From a virus, in IMG/VR virus record IMGVR_UViG_3300025151_000114, positions 1-38,520 of that record: a stretch of 38,520 bases of DNA, one strand, 5' to 3'. The notes beneath the pieces are model-generated. The model saw nothing but the letters and a program-made list of their open reading frames with translations. It did no database searches and had not been told where the DNA came from. The translations under genes were made by a program, and so were the position numbers. Position 1 is the stretch's first letter. Every line of letters starts with the position of its first letter. Below, piece by piece: positions 1 to 9,104 of this stretch.

Positions 1-2
1 CA

Positions 3-1115
3 AAGAGAAAACGGCTCTATGAAGCCATTTCCCAGGGTTCTGATGGTATTATTATCGTCAGTTACGAGACACTTCGTACCGATTTAGGCACACGATTCAC
101 ACCAAGAAACATTGATGTTCTCATTGTAGACGAGGTGCATAGGCTGCGTAATTACAAAACAAAACAAAGTAAAGCGTTGCTTACACTTGGCAGACTTTGT
201 GAGACAGTGTACGCACTCACAGGTACGCCTGCAGTCAATCACTCATCCGATGTATACGGTATCTTAAAGTTGTTGAGACCAGATAAGTATAAAAGCTATT
301 GGCAATTCATAGAACGATACTTCGGCACAATGGATGGGCATTTTGGTAAACAAATTCTTAACTTGAGAAAAGATAGGTTTGATGAATTTACTTATTTATT
401 ATATGATATATCTGTCAACAGAAAGCGTAAAGATATAATGAAGTGGATACCAAAAGTAACGAAGCGTACAATAGAGTTAGACTTTGATAGCAAGCAACAG
501 AAACATTATAAGCGTGTGTTAAAAGATTTAGTGTACGGTCTTGAAGGTGAAGAGAAGAGTGTACCCAATGCACTAGCACAACTAACAAGACTAAGACAAA
601 TATGTGTTGACCCTGCATTACTAGCTTTAGATGGCAAAAGCCCTAAAGTAGAATTTATAAAGGAGTTTATCAATGACAATACTGGAAGCATTATTATATT
701 TAGTTCTTTTACATCCTTTCTTAATAACCTTGCTAATGTGGTCGATGATGCCGTTCTTCTTACTGGCGAACAGACACAAGCAGAAAAGCAAAGAAACATC
801 GACAGATTCCAATTCAAGGAAGCAAGAGTACTATTAGCAAACATCAAAGCAGGTGGTGTAGGGTTTACACTTGACAGAGCAGACACCATTATATTTGCAG
901 ACCGTTCGTATAATCCAGTAGACAACGAGCAGGCTGCTGACCGTTTCATACCTACAAGAAAAGATGTAGAGTACGGAGCAAAACAAATCATTGACTTAAC
1001 AATCGCTGGGTCTATCGAGGTAGGTATCAACAAACTACTGAAAGATAAGCAAAACATAATTTCATATGTTAATACTTATATTGATAATCTAGGCGTAAAA
1101 TTAGGTATATTGTAA
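3..1115 (+). CDS. SNF2-like superfamily 2 DNA helicase/translocase, 5' end missing
   Basis: An open frame enters from the left edge and gives 370 residues. Visible helicase motifs are SYETLR (motif Ib region), DEVH (motif II, residues 43-46), LTGTP (motif III, about 72-76), then a C-terminal RecA lobe with IIIFSSF, AGGVGFTL and a degenerate motif VI ending ADRFIPTR where the family usually has DRxxRxGQ. The Walker A motif and the true start lie outside the window. An in-frame GTG at 135 is the Val codon inside DEVH, so it is not a start. SNF2-family ATPases translocate on duplex DNA. In phages of this type they sit in replication/recombination clusters, which fits the ERF gene 24 bases downstream. 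The helicase call is firm; the exact role is not. Confidence 0.9.
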   Translation, partial: KRKRLYEAISQGSDGIIIVSYETLRTDLGTRFTPRNIDVLIVDEVHRLRNYKTKQSKALLTLGRLCETVYALTGTPAVNHSSDVYGILKLLRPDKYKSYWQFIERYFGTMDGHFGKQILNLRKDRFDEFTYLLYDISVNRKRKDIMKWIPKVTKRTIELDFDSKQQKHYKRVLKDLVYGLEGEEKSVPNALAQLTRLRQICVDPALLALDGKSPKVEFIKEFINDNTGSIIIFSSFTSFLNNLANVVDDAVLLTGEQTQAEKQRNIDRFQFKEARVLLANIKAGGVGFTLDRADTIIFADRSYNPVDNEQAADRFIPTRKDVEYGAKQIIDLTIAGSIEVGINKLLKDKQNIISYVNTYIDNLGVKLGIL

Positions 1116-1139
1116 ATAATAAAGATGCGGAGGTAAAAA

Positions 1140-1733
1140 ATGACGATATATCAGAAGTTGCAAAAGGCTCGTATTGCCTTACAAAATACGAAACTAAAGA
1201 AGAGCGGACATAATAAGTTCGCAGGTTTCAAGTACTTCGAACTCGGAGACATCCTACCACACATCAATAATATCTTTGATGACTTGGGTATGACCAGCGT
1301 GTTCAGTATTAGAGATAACTTGGCTACGCTAACCATTGTAGACACAGACAACCCTGAAGCTAACGCAGTTCAGTTTACATCACCAATAGCGTCCGCACAA
1401 GTAAAAGGGACAACACCCGTCCAAAGTTTAGGTGCAGTGCATACATACCTCAAGAGATATTTATATCTAAACGCACTTGAGATAGTAGAGAACGATATGC
1501 TTGATGCAAATGTAGGCACGACTAAGTTAGTAACCGAAGACCCAGCAGCAAGAGAAAAACTGTTAGCTGCAATCGGCACACTAATTAAAGATGGCGAACC
1601 AGCGTGGTTTGCAGATATGAAGAGTCAGGCAAACGAGAAGTATGGCTTGACAGATTGGAAAGAGTTACCAATGGCTTCGTTAATGAAAGTACTTGGTAAG
1701 TTGAAGGAGGAAGCAAATGTTCCGAAAGGGTAG
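1140..1733 (+). CDS. erf: ERF-family single-strand annealing recombinase
   Basis: This 197-residue protein carries the ERF-family pattern. It has an N-terminal helix, then KSGHNKFAGFKYFELGDILP (residues 21-40), a central beta region with FTSPIAS, then QSLGAVHTYLKRYLY and LEIVENDMLDA (about 99-124). ERF proteins form rings that anneal complementary single strands in phage recombination. The start has an AGGAGGTAA-like ribosome site (ggagg at 1129-1133). The C-terminal 60 residues are variable, as is normal in the family. It probably partners the YqaJ-like exonuclease encoded at 10758 and the DUF669 protein at 2250. The gene overlaps the next one by 17 bases, which suggests translational coupling. 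Confidence 0.9.
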   Translation: MTIYQKLQKARIALQNTKLKKSGHNKFAGFKYFELGDILPHINNIFDDLGMTSVFSIRDNLATLTIVDTDNPEANAVQFTSPIASAQVKGTTPVQSLGAVHTYLKRYLYLNALEIVENDMLDANVGTTKLVTEDPAAREKLLAAIGTLIKDGEPAWFADMKSQANEKYGLTDWKELPMASLMKVLGKLKEEANVPKG

Positions 1734-2250
1734 ATTAAAAAGACTATACGGTGTGACACACTACTATACAGACAACAACAAACGCTTCGAGTTCTACTAT
1801 CGTAAAAGTTGGACAGGACAGTTTGACTTGATGGTGTATGATATTGAGAACAGAAGTAACCGTTGGTTTACGATGACTCCAGCTGTGTTCTATGCGTTGT
1901 TAGGTATTGACAAAGATGGCAATATCAAAACATACAAAAAGAACATAACTAAAGCACCAAAACCTAGAGTAGTTAACGAGTTTCTACACAATAAATACTA
2001 TACACTTATATCACACCAAGTAGCTAGGTACAATGCACATACAGTTATAGGTAGAACAGGAGAGTTCGGACCACCTGAAGCAAGAGAAAAAGTGTTGTTG
2101 TTAAAAGCTGTAGCCTCAATACCAGAGCAAGATTTAATGGTGTTAGGTATGGACACAATGGAGATACCGTTTGAGGGTGTCAAAAAGTTAATAGAGATAA
2201 TAAAAGAAAAACATTTTAAAGGTGTTGAAATAGAAATGGAGGAAAAATAA
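1717..2250 (+). CDS. Conserved-looking phage protein of unknown function
   Basis: The 177-residue product is not recognised. Its first 60 residues are rich in aromatic and basic residues, with alternating patterns typical of beta strands (YYTDNNKRFEFYYRKSWTG), followed by RWFTMTPAVFYALLGI. The C-terminal third is helical and ends in a lysine/glutamate-rich tail. There is no signal peptide, membrane segment or cysteine motif. A strong AAGGAGG site lies inside the end of the ERF gene, and its stop shares one base with the next start (TAATG). Its place between ERF and a DUF669 protein suggests a role in recombination or single-strand DNA handling, but that is position-based inference only. Confidence 0.75.
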   Translation: MFRKGRLKRLYGVTHYYTDNNKRFEFYYRKSWTGQFDLMVYDIENRSNRWFTMTPAVFYALLGIDKDGNIKTYKKNITKAPKPRVVNEFLHNKYYTLISHQVARYNAHTVIGRTGEFGPPEAREKVLLLKAVASIPEQDLMVLGMDTMEIPFEGVKKLIEIIKEKHFKGVEIEMEEK

Positions 2251-2675
2251 TGCCGTTAATTAGAATCAAAGATGTTGAAACTAAAAAGTCAACAAAGCCA
2301 GAGATACTACCAGAAGGTAGTTACGAGGTGTATGTATCAGAGTACACATTAGATAATGAAGAGAAGGGTTCCTTCACACTCATTGTTAGAGATGACATCG
2401 AGCAGAAGTATGCAAGGCGTAGAATGTGGGTAAACCTAAATACCAACCCAAACATTGCTTGGAAGTTATCAACCATTGCCAGAGCTGCAGGGATACCATC
2501 AGGTACCGACTTCGATAAGTTCGAAGACTATATGAAAGCAGTGACAGGTAAGTCTATGAAAGTAACCGTAGCACACAGAGAGTACAACGGTAAGACTTAT
2601 GTAGATGTCAAAGGTTTCTACCCTACAAGAGAGAAGCCATACACAGATATTGTAGATGAAGATATGATTATATAA
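2250..2675 (+). CDS. DUF669-family phage protein, likely single-strand DNA-binding partner
   Basis: The 141-residue product matches the DUF669 pattern: LPEGSYEVYV near residues 20-29, then IVRDDIEQKYARRRMWVNLN, IAWKLSTIARAAGIPSG, and a C-terminal KSMKVTVAHREYNGKTYVDV. DUF669 proteins are small, OB-like, often acidic at the C terminus, and usually encoded beside SSAPs and helicases. They are thought to act as phage single-strand DNA-binding proteins. The acidic end (DIVDEDMII) resembles the protein-interaction tip of SSBs. Translation is probably coupled to the upstream gene through TAATG. The family call is good; DNA binding is inferred. Confidence 0.8.
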   Translation: MPLIRIKDVETKKSTKPEILPEGSYEVYVSEYTLDNEEKGSFTLIVRDDIEQKYARRRMWVNLNTNPNIAWKLSTIARAAGIPSGTDFDKFEDYMKAVTGKSMKVTVAHREYNGKTYVDVKGFYPTREKPYTDIVDEDMII

Positions 2676-2690
2676 TGGAGGTGAGGGTCA

Positions 2691-5477
2691 GTGATTTTAT
2701 TTGAAAATTACTTTCCTGATGTCGACTTCGACGGAGCCAACACAAATGATGAGGTAGCGGTCAACTGTCCGTTCCCACATCACGCAGGCGATGTCGAGTA
2801 CTTCGAAACTGTACCCTCAGCCCATATCAATGTAGAGAAGAATGTATTTCATTGTAAAGTTTGTGGTGAACAGCATAGTGAGCCAAGTTTCTTTAAGAAA
2901 GTATTAGCAATAAGCTATGCACAAGCTATTAAACTTATCAAAAACTTAGAAAGCAATGCCCTACCTGACAGGTGGAGTGTCGCTAGGTCAGCTTTACTAG
3001 AAAGTAAAGTCGCAGTTAATTTAGTAAACAGATTAAGAATATCACAAAAAACAGTCAAGGAGCTACAACTAGGATTTGAAGGAGAAGGTCTTTCTTTCCC
3101 TGTATTCGTTTATGGCTCACTGATGGATGTTCGTAAATACAGACCTAGCAAAACACCAAAGGTAAAGAGTAGACTTGGAGTGAACGCTGGATACTTTATC
3201 CCTGATGTTGCAAAGATGAGAGACACACAAACCGTCTTGATTTGCGCAGGCGAGAAAGATATGGCGATAGCAAGAAGTTTAGGCTTTGAGGCATACTGTA
3301 TCACAGGCGGTGAAGGTCGCATACCAAAAGATTATGGCTACGCATTTAGAGGTAAAAAAGTATTTATCATCTACGATAATGACGATGCTGGAATCAATGG
3401 TGCTAAAAAACTTGGCTCGTTTGTTTATGAGAATGGTGGAACACCACATCTTGTATTCGGACATCATAAAGTGGCCAAGGGAAAAGGCGAAGACTTATTT
3501 GACTACCTTGTGAAATACCAGAAAACAAAAACAGATTTAGTTACTATGCTTGCAGACACTGAACCAATGTCTATGGAAGAGTATCATAAAGAGCGTAAGA
3601 AAGATATACCCGAGATTAACTTGGCGTATGCTGCTTTACCTCAATACCGTAATAGATATGTAACATCATCCGTTCAGGTCACAGCAACCTATAATAGTAC
3701 ATTTGGTATACCTAATGTGATTGAGGTTAAGAAGGTAGCTGTTGGTGAAAAACCATCATACAATAAACTACCAGCTAACTACAATGCGATATACACTATC
3801 GATGAAACAAACAACCAAGATATACTCTACTTGATGGATAGTGGGTTGAAGGACATACAAGTACAAAAGAACATCAGAGATTTATTAAAAGTACCACAAA
3901 AGGAAGAATATGTAGAGATAAGACACCTGTCCCACGCGACAGTATACAAATCTACAGTATTTAACCACAACCTAAGCGATGAAAATGCCGCACCAACGGA
4001 GTTAGATGTATATACATTTGAACCGTTAGAGAATGGGCATAAGTATAAAATTACATATAAAACTGTGCAACACCCTTTGCGACAGCAAGAATTAGTTTTG
4101 ATAGCTAAAAGTATTGTCAGTGTTGACAATGACTTAGAAGATTTTAAAGTAACAGAAGCTGTGAAGCAAAGATTATCTGTGTTTAAGCAGAAGGCGGGAG
4201 AGACAGTAACACAAGCGATGGATAACCTTTTTGAATATGATAAAGGTTATATCGGTGCAGAAGCAAACAAGGACATTTGTCAGACAGTAGATTTAGTTTA
4301 TAGTACACCGATGGACATACAGCTTGGTAAGAGAAAAATGCGAGGTGCACTTGATGTGTTTATGGTCGGTGCAACGCGTACAGGAAAATCTAAAACATCG
4401 AAAGTTAAAAGGGAAATATATAACTTAGGTAGTGTAATTAACTTAGGGACAACAACCGTTCCAGGTCTAATAGGTGGTACAAACAAAGCAACACATAGAA
4501 CTAAAATCGGTCTACTACCGAGAGAACACAAGAACCTCGTTGTTCTCGAAGAGTTTTCTAGTATGAAAGATACAGCTTTCATTAAGGCAATGACTGATAT
4601 TCGGTCTTCAAATGAGGTGCGTATTGTTCGTGTTGACAGTGACTTACGAGTCCCTTGTCAGTTAAGAATGCTAACAATATCAAATCCTAAGAACCAAGCA
4701 GGTGGTGGCACAAAGTCAATGAAGGCATACCCCAATGGCATTCAGATTATCACAGAACTTATTGATAGTCCTGAAGACATTGCAAGATATGATTTCTTCA
4801 CACTCGTACCAGAACCTGAACAGTATGCGTCGTTTCTAGATATTGACTACGACAAAATACCAATAGAGAATTATCGTGACAGAGTACGATGGATTTGGAC
4901 AAGAAAACCTGATGACATCATCGTAGCACCTAGGGTACAAGAGTATCTATGGGAAGTGTCACAAGAACTAAACAAGAAGTTTAATACACATATAAAAATA
5001 TTCGGTACGGAGGCTTGGATGAAGATAGCCCGTATCGCAGTAGCTTCTGCAGGTATGTTAGCATCAGCGACAGAAGACTACGAAAAGATTATTGTAACTA
5101 AAGAACATATAGATTGGGCTAAAGACTTTCTCATTCGTTTATACGACAACGATGTATTTAAAATAAAAAGATTTGTAAAAGAACAGAGAAAGTATACAGA
5201 TGTAGATAGCGCACTACTCAAGGACTTACAAGACTTGTATACAAAAAACTCAACTTTGTTTAACTTCCTAGAAATGACAAGTGGTGTAACCCGTGCAACA
5301 CTACGAGATGTATCAGGTATGAACAACGAAGACTTCAGTATCTTACTTAATGAAATGTCAAGACTATACTTATTCAAATGGTCTGGCGGTAACTTGATAC
5401 CTTCTGAACGATTCCGTAACGGACTGTCCCGTATCAACCGTAATGTAAAAGTTGAAAGGGGTGGTGGCATTGTATAG
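2691..5477 (+). CDS. Fused DNA primase and MCM-like AAA+ replicative helicase
   Basis: A 928-residue multidomain replication protein starting at GTG behind a GGAGGTGAGG site. Residues 26-58 hold a CHC2-type zinc-binding motif (C26, H30/H31, C55xxC58). Residues 183-240 are a Toprim domain with GEKD (catalytic E188) and YDNDDAG (D229, D231). Residues 275-530 are a linker with no recognised domain. Residues 545-710 are an AAA+ ATPase: Walker A GATRTGKS (560-567), Walker B LVVLEE (615-620), sensor-1 asparagine in ISNP (about 665) and IARYDFF (about 697-703). The spacing and the block EVRIVRVDSDLRVPCQLR resemble MCM helicases rather than DnaB or D5. The remaining 200 residues are helical, possibly a winged helix. 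It should prime and unwind at the phage fork with the downstream polymerase. Confidence 0.85.
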   Translation: MILFENYFPDVDFDGANTNDEVAVNCPFPHHAGDVEYFETVPSAHINVEKNVFHCKVCGEQHSEPSFFKKVLAISYAQAIKLIKNLESNALPDRWSVARSALLESKVAVNLVNRLRISQKTVKELQLGFEGEGLSFPVFVYGSLMDVRKYRPSKTPKVKSRLGVNAGYFIPDVAKMRDTQTVLICAGEKDMAIARSLGFEAYCITGGEGRIPKDYGYAFRGKKVFIIYDNDDAGINGAKKLGSFVYENGGTPHLVFGHHKVAKGKGEDLFDYLVKYQKTKTDLVTMLADTEPMSMEEYHKERKKDIPEINLAYAALPQYRNRYVTSSVQVTATYNSTFGIPNVIEVKKVAVGEKPSYNKLPANYNAIYTIDETNNQDILYLMDSGLKDIQVQKNIRDLLKVPQKEEYVEIRHLSHATVYKSTVFNHNLSDENAAPTELDVYTFEPLENGHKYKITYKTVQHPLRQQELVLIAKSIVSVDNDLEDFKVTEAVKQRLSVFKQKAGETVTQAMDNLFEYDKGYIGAEANKDICQTVDLVYSTPMDIQLGKRKMRGALDVFMVGATRTGKSKTSKVKREIYNLGSVINLGTTTVPGLIGGTNKATHRTKIGLLPREHKNLVVLEEFSSMKDTAFIKAMTDIRSSNEVRIVRVDSDLRVPCQLRMLTISNPKNQAGGGTKSMKAYPNGIQIITELIDSPEDIARYDFFTLVPEPEQYASFLDIDYDKIPIENYRDRVRWIWTRKPDDIIVAPRVQEYLWEVSQELNKKFNTHIKIFGTEAWMKIARIAVASAGMLASATEDYEKIIVTKEHIDWAKDFLIRLYDNDVFKIKRFVKEQRKYTDVDSALLKDLQDLYTKNSTLFNFLEMTSGVTRATLRDVSGMNNEDFSILLNEMSRLYLFKWSGGNLIPSERFRNGLSRINRNVKVERGGGIV

Positions 5478-7521
5478 AAGAGTAATAGTAGATACTAACG
5501 ATAAGTTAAATACTTTGATAAATGAAGTTGCCAGAGGCGAGGGTTGGATGGCATTTGACACAGAGACAACCGGACTTCATCTTAAAAAAGATTTACCTTT
5601 CCTTATCACCCTGACATTTACAGGGTCAAGTTATGCACTAATCATTGACAAATTAGACAAGCATAAGATACAAAAGTTGTTTGACAAAATGAAACACTAT
5701 GAGTTTGTATTAGGTCACAATGTTAAGTTTGACTTACATATGTTAGCCAATATAGGTATCACATATAAACACAGCAACTTAGCAGACACGATGACAATCG
5801 CACGACTTTCTTTAGATACAGACGAGGTTATGACTATAGCCTTAAAATCGCTTGCAAAGCGTTATTTGTATGCCGAAGCAGATGAAGATGAGAAGCTAAT
5901 AAAAACAGGTATGACAGCGATTAAGAGGGCAAATACAGCATATTTGAAGAGCTTGTTGAAAGAAGCAGGTAAAACTAAGAAATGGTTTGACAATATTGTG
6001 AGTGACACGATATTTGAGGCAAAAGATTTAGGTGATTTCTTACCTACATACATAAAATTTGTGGCAGAAAACCCTGAACCTACATACGAAACCGTGTTCA
6101 AAGACCCTGTGTACCGAGATGCAATGCTATCATATGCAATGAACGATACAGAAATCACCATAGAACTAGCAAAGAAAATGTATCCTTCGCTGATTGCAAA
6201 AAATCAAAGTGATATATTTAAGTTAGAAAGTGACTTGATATTACCACTATTCAGAATGGAGCGTGTAGGAATCAATGTCGATAGAGAATACATCGAAACC
6301 AGTAGAGATAAAACTCGCAGGTATATCAAACATAAACGCGAAGAACTTGGGCGCCTTGCTGGCGAACATATCAAGATTGGACAGCACAAGCGAATTAAAG
6401 ATTTGTTTAGAGATAGATGGGGAGTGGTGCTACAGTCCAGTGATGACAGAGCTCTTGCAGGAGTTTCACAAGGAGACGCTAAAGTTACGGCTGAGATTAT
6501 TAGAGAGCTTAGAACCTTGGAAAAATGGTACAGTGCATACATTTTACGCTTGCTCGACAAATCCGAATACGATGGAAGAGCCTACACACAAATCAACCAA
6601 AGCTCCGCAGTCACAGGACGAGTAAGTTCTGACTTCCAACAGTTTCCAAAACACGGAATGACTAATGACAAAGGTGAAGAACTGTTTCACCCAAGACGCG
6701 CAGTGACTGTAACAGGAGAAGGTTACGACCACATATACTATCTTGACTATTCACAGATAGAGTTGCGTGTTCAAGCAAACTACACTTATGACATCAGTGG
6801 TGGCGACACAAATATGTGCAGAGCATATATGCCATTTAACTGTCATACAAACACAGGGAAGAAGTTTAACCCTGCAGAAGACAAAGACCTTATATTTAAA
6901 CAACAATGGCTACAAGACGAAGATAATGCGGTCTGGAGTCCTGTTGACTTACACAGTGCGACTGCTTCTAAAGCATTCCCTGATGTTGACCCGAAGAGTG
7001 ATGAGTTTAAACACTTGAGGTTCTTAGGCAAGTCAACAAACTTTGCAAAAAACTACGGTGCAACAACCAATGCACTTATACAACAGTTTGGTTTTGAACG
7101 AAACATCGCAGAGAAACTAAACAAAGGATACTACGAAGCTTTTCCAAAGATATTAGATTATCAAAAGTTAGTAACACAAACCTACCATAGACGAGGTTTT
7201 GTAAAAAATCGTTACGGTCGTAGATATTACCTAAACAACAAACGATTTGTTTACCGATTATATAACTATATTATACAAGGAACCTGTGCTGATATGCTCA
7301 AAGCAAAGATACTTGAGGTAGATAAACTGTTATTACCATACAAATCACGCTTTCAAATGAACATACACGATGAGTTGTCGTTTGAAATATACAACGGTGA
7401 GGAGTTTTTGATACCTGTTATCAAGAAAATTATGGAAGACATCGACTGGATGACAATACCGGTCGTAGCAGATGTAGAAAAAACAAAAACAAACTGGGCA
7501 GAGAAGGAGAATGTACGATGA
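5470..7521 (+). CDS. Family A DNA polymerase with 3'-5' exonuclease
   Basis: Replicative polymerase of 683 residues. The exonuclease has DTE (D30, E32), GHNVKFD and YAMND (about 222-226). Polymerase motif A is DYSQIELR (D426), motif B runs RxxxK...NFAKNYG (R517 to Y529) and motif C is HDE (633-635). The residue equivalent to E. coli Phe762 is phenylalanine (F525). About 50 extra residues lie between motif A and the DLHSATASKAF helix, absent from E. coli Pol I. The preferred start is TTG at 5470, seven bases after a GGGGTGG ribosome site; an in-frame TTG at 5452 has no good site. The start overlaps the primase-helicase gene by eight bases, so the two are probably translated together. There is no 5'-3' exonuclease domain. 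Confidence 0.93.
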   Translation: MYRRVIVDTNDKLNTLINEVARGEGWMAFDTETTGLHLKKDLPFLITLTFTGSSYALIIDKLDKHKIQKLFDKMKHYEFVLGHNVKFDLHMLANIGITYKHSNLADTMTIARLSLDTDEVMTIALKSLAKRYLYAEADEDEKLIKTGMTAIKRANTAYLKSLLKEAGKTKKWFDNIVSDTIFEAKDLGDFLPTYIKFVAENPEPTYETVFKDPVYRDAMLSYAMNDTEITIELAKKMYPSLIAKNQSDIFKLESDLILPLFRMERVGINVDREYIETSRDKTRRYIKHKREELGRLAGEHIKIGQHKRIKDLFRDRWGVVLQSSDDRALAGVSQGDAKVTAEIIRELRTLEKWYSAYILRLLDKSEYDGRAYTQINQSSAVTGRVSSDFQQFPKHGMTNDKGEELFHPRRAVTVTGEGYDHIYYLDYSQIELRVQANYTYDISGGDTNMCRAYMPFNCHTNTGKKFNPAEDKDLIFKQQWLQDEDNAVWSPVDLHSATASKAFPDVDPKSDEFKHLRFLGKSTNFAKNYGATTNALIQQFGFERNIAEKLNKGYYEAFPKILDYQKLVTQTYHRRGFVKNRYGRRYYLNNKRFVYRLYNYIIQGTCADMLKAKILEVDKLLLPYKSRFQMNIHDELSFEIYNGEEFLIPVIKKIMEDIDWMTIPVVADVEKTKTNWAEKENVR

Positions 7522-7655
7522 GTTTAGCAACATATTATGAAATAAAAGATGCTTTAAAAAAATTAAGCAGTAGAAATGAGCATTTTGTAGTAAGAATTAT
7601 AAATGGGGAGGTATACATTGAAGAGTTCAAAAACAAAACTTGTATTATCGCTTGA
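7518..7655 (+). CDS. Small 45-residue protein, unknown function
   Basis: A short frame begins at ATG 7518, overlapping the polymerase stop as ATGA, with an AAGGAG site (7504-7509) about eight bases upstream. It encodes 45 residues, MSLATYYEIKDALKKLSSRN and onwards, ending in TGA at 7653-7655. The predicted fold is a helix followed by a beta hairpin (FVVRIINGEVYIEEF). There is no membrane segment. Its last 38 bases overlap the start of the resolvase gene, whose ribosome site lies inside it. The ribosome site and four-base overlap make it likely to be translated. It could be a small accessory protein or serve to couple resolvase translation to polymerase. Confidence 0.6.
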   Translation: MSLATYYEIKDALKKLSSRNEHFVVRIINGEVYIEEFKNKTCIIA

Positions 7656-8172
7656 CCCCTCGGGTAATTTTGTAAACGGGTACGGGAAGACAGGTTATGT
7701 TCTTGCCCGTACAAGCGACACAGGTTACGCCGTACTTGATAAAGGTACGCTAGATGCAAAAGATTATGATTCAGCACTTGAGTTTTGGTCAGCACACTTA
7801 GATATTATACAACCAGGACTTGACGCATTAGTGGTAGAAGATTACTTGTTGTATCCGTCAGTCAATCAAAGTTTTTCTTATATGGAAACACCTAGGTTGA
7901 TTGGCATCATACAAATGCACGCACATATACTAGACATACCTACTATAATGCAAAGAGCAACAGAGACTTCGTTTCTAAAAGAATCGTTTCTAGTAGAAAA
8001 GGGTATATTAGAAAAAAGAAAAGGAAGATATTGGCACAATAAAAAAATATACAAAGACCACGAAAGAAGTGCCTTAAAACATTTTCTAAGGTGGTACGAG
8101 AAGGAGTATAAAAATGGATTTATTTACAAGACGATTAAATTTGAAGCCTTATCAATACCCGGCCGTACTTGA
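7618..8172 (+). CDS. RuvC-like Holliday junction resolvase
   Basis: A 184-residue RNase H-fold nuclease. Acidic catalytic positions are visible in RuvC order: LSLDPSG (D13) on strand 1, LVVED (E74) on strand 4, and DHERSALKH (D147, A152) on the C-terminal helix, where RuvC has DxADAxxxA. Such enzymes cut four-way junctions made by recombination or before packaging. I start it at TTG 7618 because GGGGAGG (7605-7611) lies seven bases upstream; an in-frame ATG at 7603 precedes that site and cannot use it. The last 59 bases overlap nrdB. The resolvase family call is strong; the junction specificity is inferred. Confidence 0.8.
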   Translation: MKSSKTKLVLSLDPSGNFVNGYGKTGYVLARTSDTGYAVLDKGTLDAKDYDSALEFWSAHLDIIQPGLDALVVEDYLLYPSVNQSFSYMETPRLIGIIQMHAHILDIPTIMQRATETSFLKESFLVEKGILEKRKGRYWHNKKIYKDHERSALKHFLRWYEKEYKNGFIYKTIKFEALSIPGRT

Positions 8173-9094
8173 GTATGTAGATGCAATCAGGCACTCATAC
8201 TGGGTACACACCGAGTTTAACTATTCTGCAGATATACAAGACTTAAAAGTCAACCTTTCTACAGAAGAGGCAGCGATTATTAAGAAAGCAATGCTAGCCA
8301 TTGCACAAATAGAAGTATCAGTTAAAACATTCTGGTCAAAGTTATATGATTACTTTCCAAAGCCTGAGTTCCAGGCAGTGGGTGTGACATTTGCTGAGTC
8401 AGAAGTGAGACACATTGACGCATACTCAAACTTACTAGAGCTTGTAGGCTTGAACGGTGAGTTTGAAAAGTTATTAGATGAGCCAGCCATTGCGAGACGA
8501 ATCAAGTATTTCGATAAAATGGATAGATTGTTAAACAGACCAGATTCAACCAACCAGGACTTGTTCCATCAGGTTGCACTGTTCTCAATGTTTATTGAGG
8601 GCGTATCGCTGTTTTCACAGTTCCTTATAATGATGTCCTTCAACAAATATAAAAACGCGTTAAAAGGCATTTCTAACGCCGTAGAAGCGACATCTAAAGA
8701 GGAAGATATTCACGCTCGTTTTGGTTATGAAATTGTAAACTTAATGAAGAAAGAACACCCTGAGTGGTGGACAAAAGAATTACAAAGCTCGCTATACGAA
8801 GCAACACAAGAAGCATATGAAGCTGAGATAGGTATTGTAGATTGGATTTACAATGACTCTGAACTAGAGTTTCTACCTAAGCGTATAGTCAAAGAGTTTG
8901 TAAAAGACAGATTTAACAAGGCACTGAAAGCAATAGGCCTTGAACCAATGTTTGACACAAATCAAGCACTGTTAGATAAGACAGCCTGGTTTGTAGAAGA
9001 AACATTAAGTACTAAGAATATAGACTTCTTCGTAAAACGCTCGGTTGCATACTCCAAAAAGACCAAGTCGTTTACAGAAGATGATTTATTTTGA
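8114..9094 (+). CDS. nrdB: Class I ribonucleotide reductase, small (beta) subunit
   Basis: A 326-residue ferritin-like radical-generating subunit. Metal ligands and the radical tyrosine can be traced: E67 (QIE, where E. coli has Asp84), E97xxH100 followed at +4 by Y104 (the E. coli Tyr122 position), E162 (FIEG), and E197xxH200. The tyrosine indicates a class Ia/Ib tyrosyl-radical type. The start has a strong AAGGAG site inside the resolvase gene. It is followed after 10 bases by the large subunit, in beta-alpha order, opposite to the common nrdAB order. No nrdI, glutaredoxin or thioredoxin gene was seen in the window, so reducing partners probably come from the host. Confidence 0.93.
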   Translation: MDLFTRRLNLKPYQYPAVLEYVDAIRHSYWVHTEFNYSADIQDLKVNLSTEEAAIIKKAMLAIAQIEVSVKTFWSKLYDYFPKPEFQAVGVTFAESEVRHIDAYSNLLELVGLNGEFEKLLDEPAIARRIKYFDKMDRLLNRPDSTNQDLFHQVALFSMFIEGVSLFSQFLIMMSFNKYKNALKGISNAVEATSKEEDIHARFGYEIVNLMKKEHPEWWTKELQSSLYEATQEAYEAEIGIVDWIYNDSELEFLPKRIVKEFVKDRFNKALKAIGLEPMFDTNQALLDKTAWFVEETLSTKNIDFFVKRSVAYSKKTKSFTEDDLF

Positions 9095-9104
9095 GAGGTG
9101 AGAG

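Noticed and set aside
135-137. In-frame GTG as start of the left-edge helicase
   Set aside because: It is the valine codon of the DEVH helicase motif; the frame continues open to the window edge with helicase sequence.
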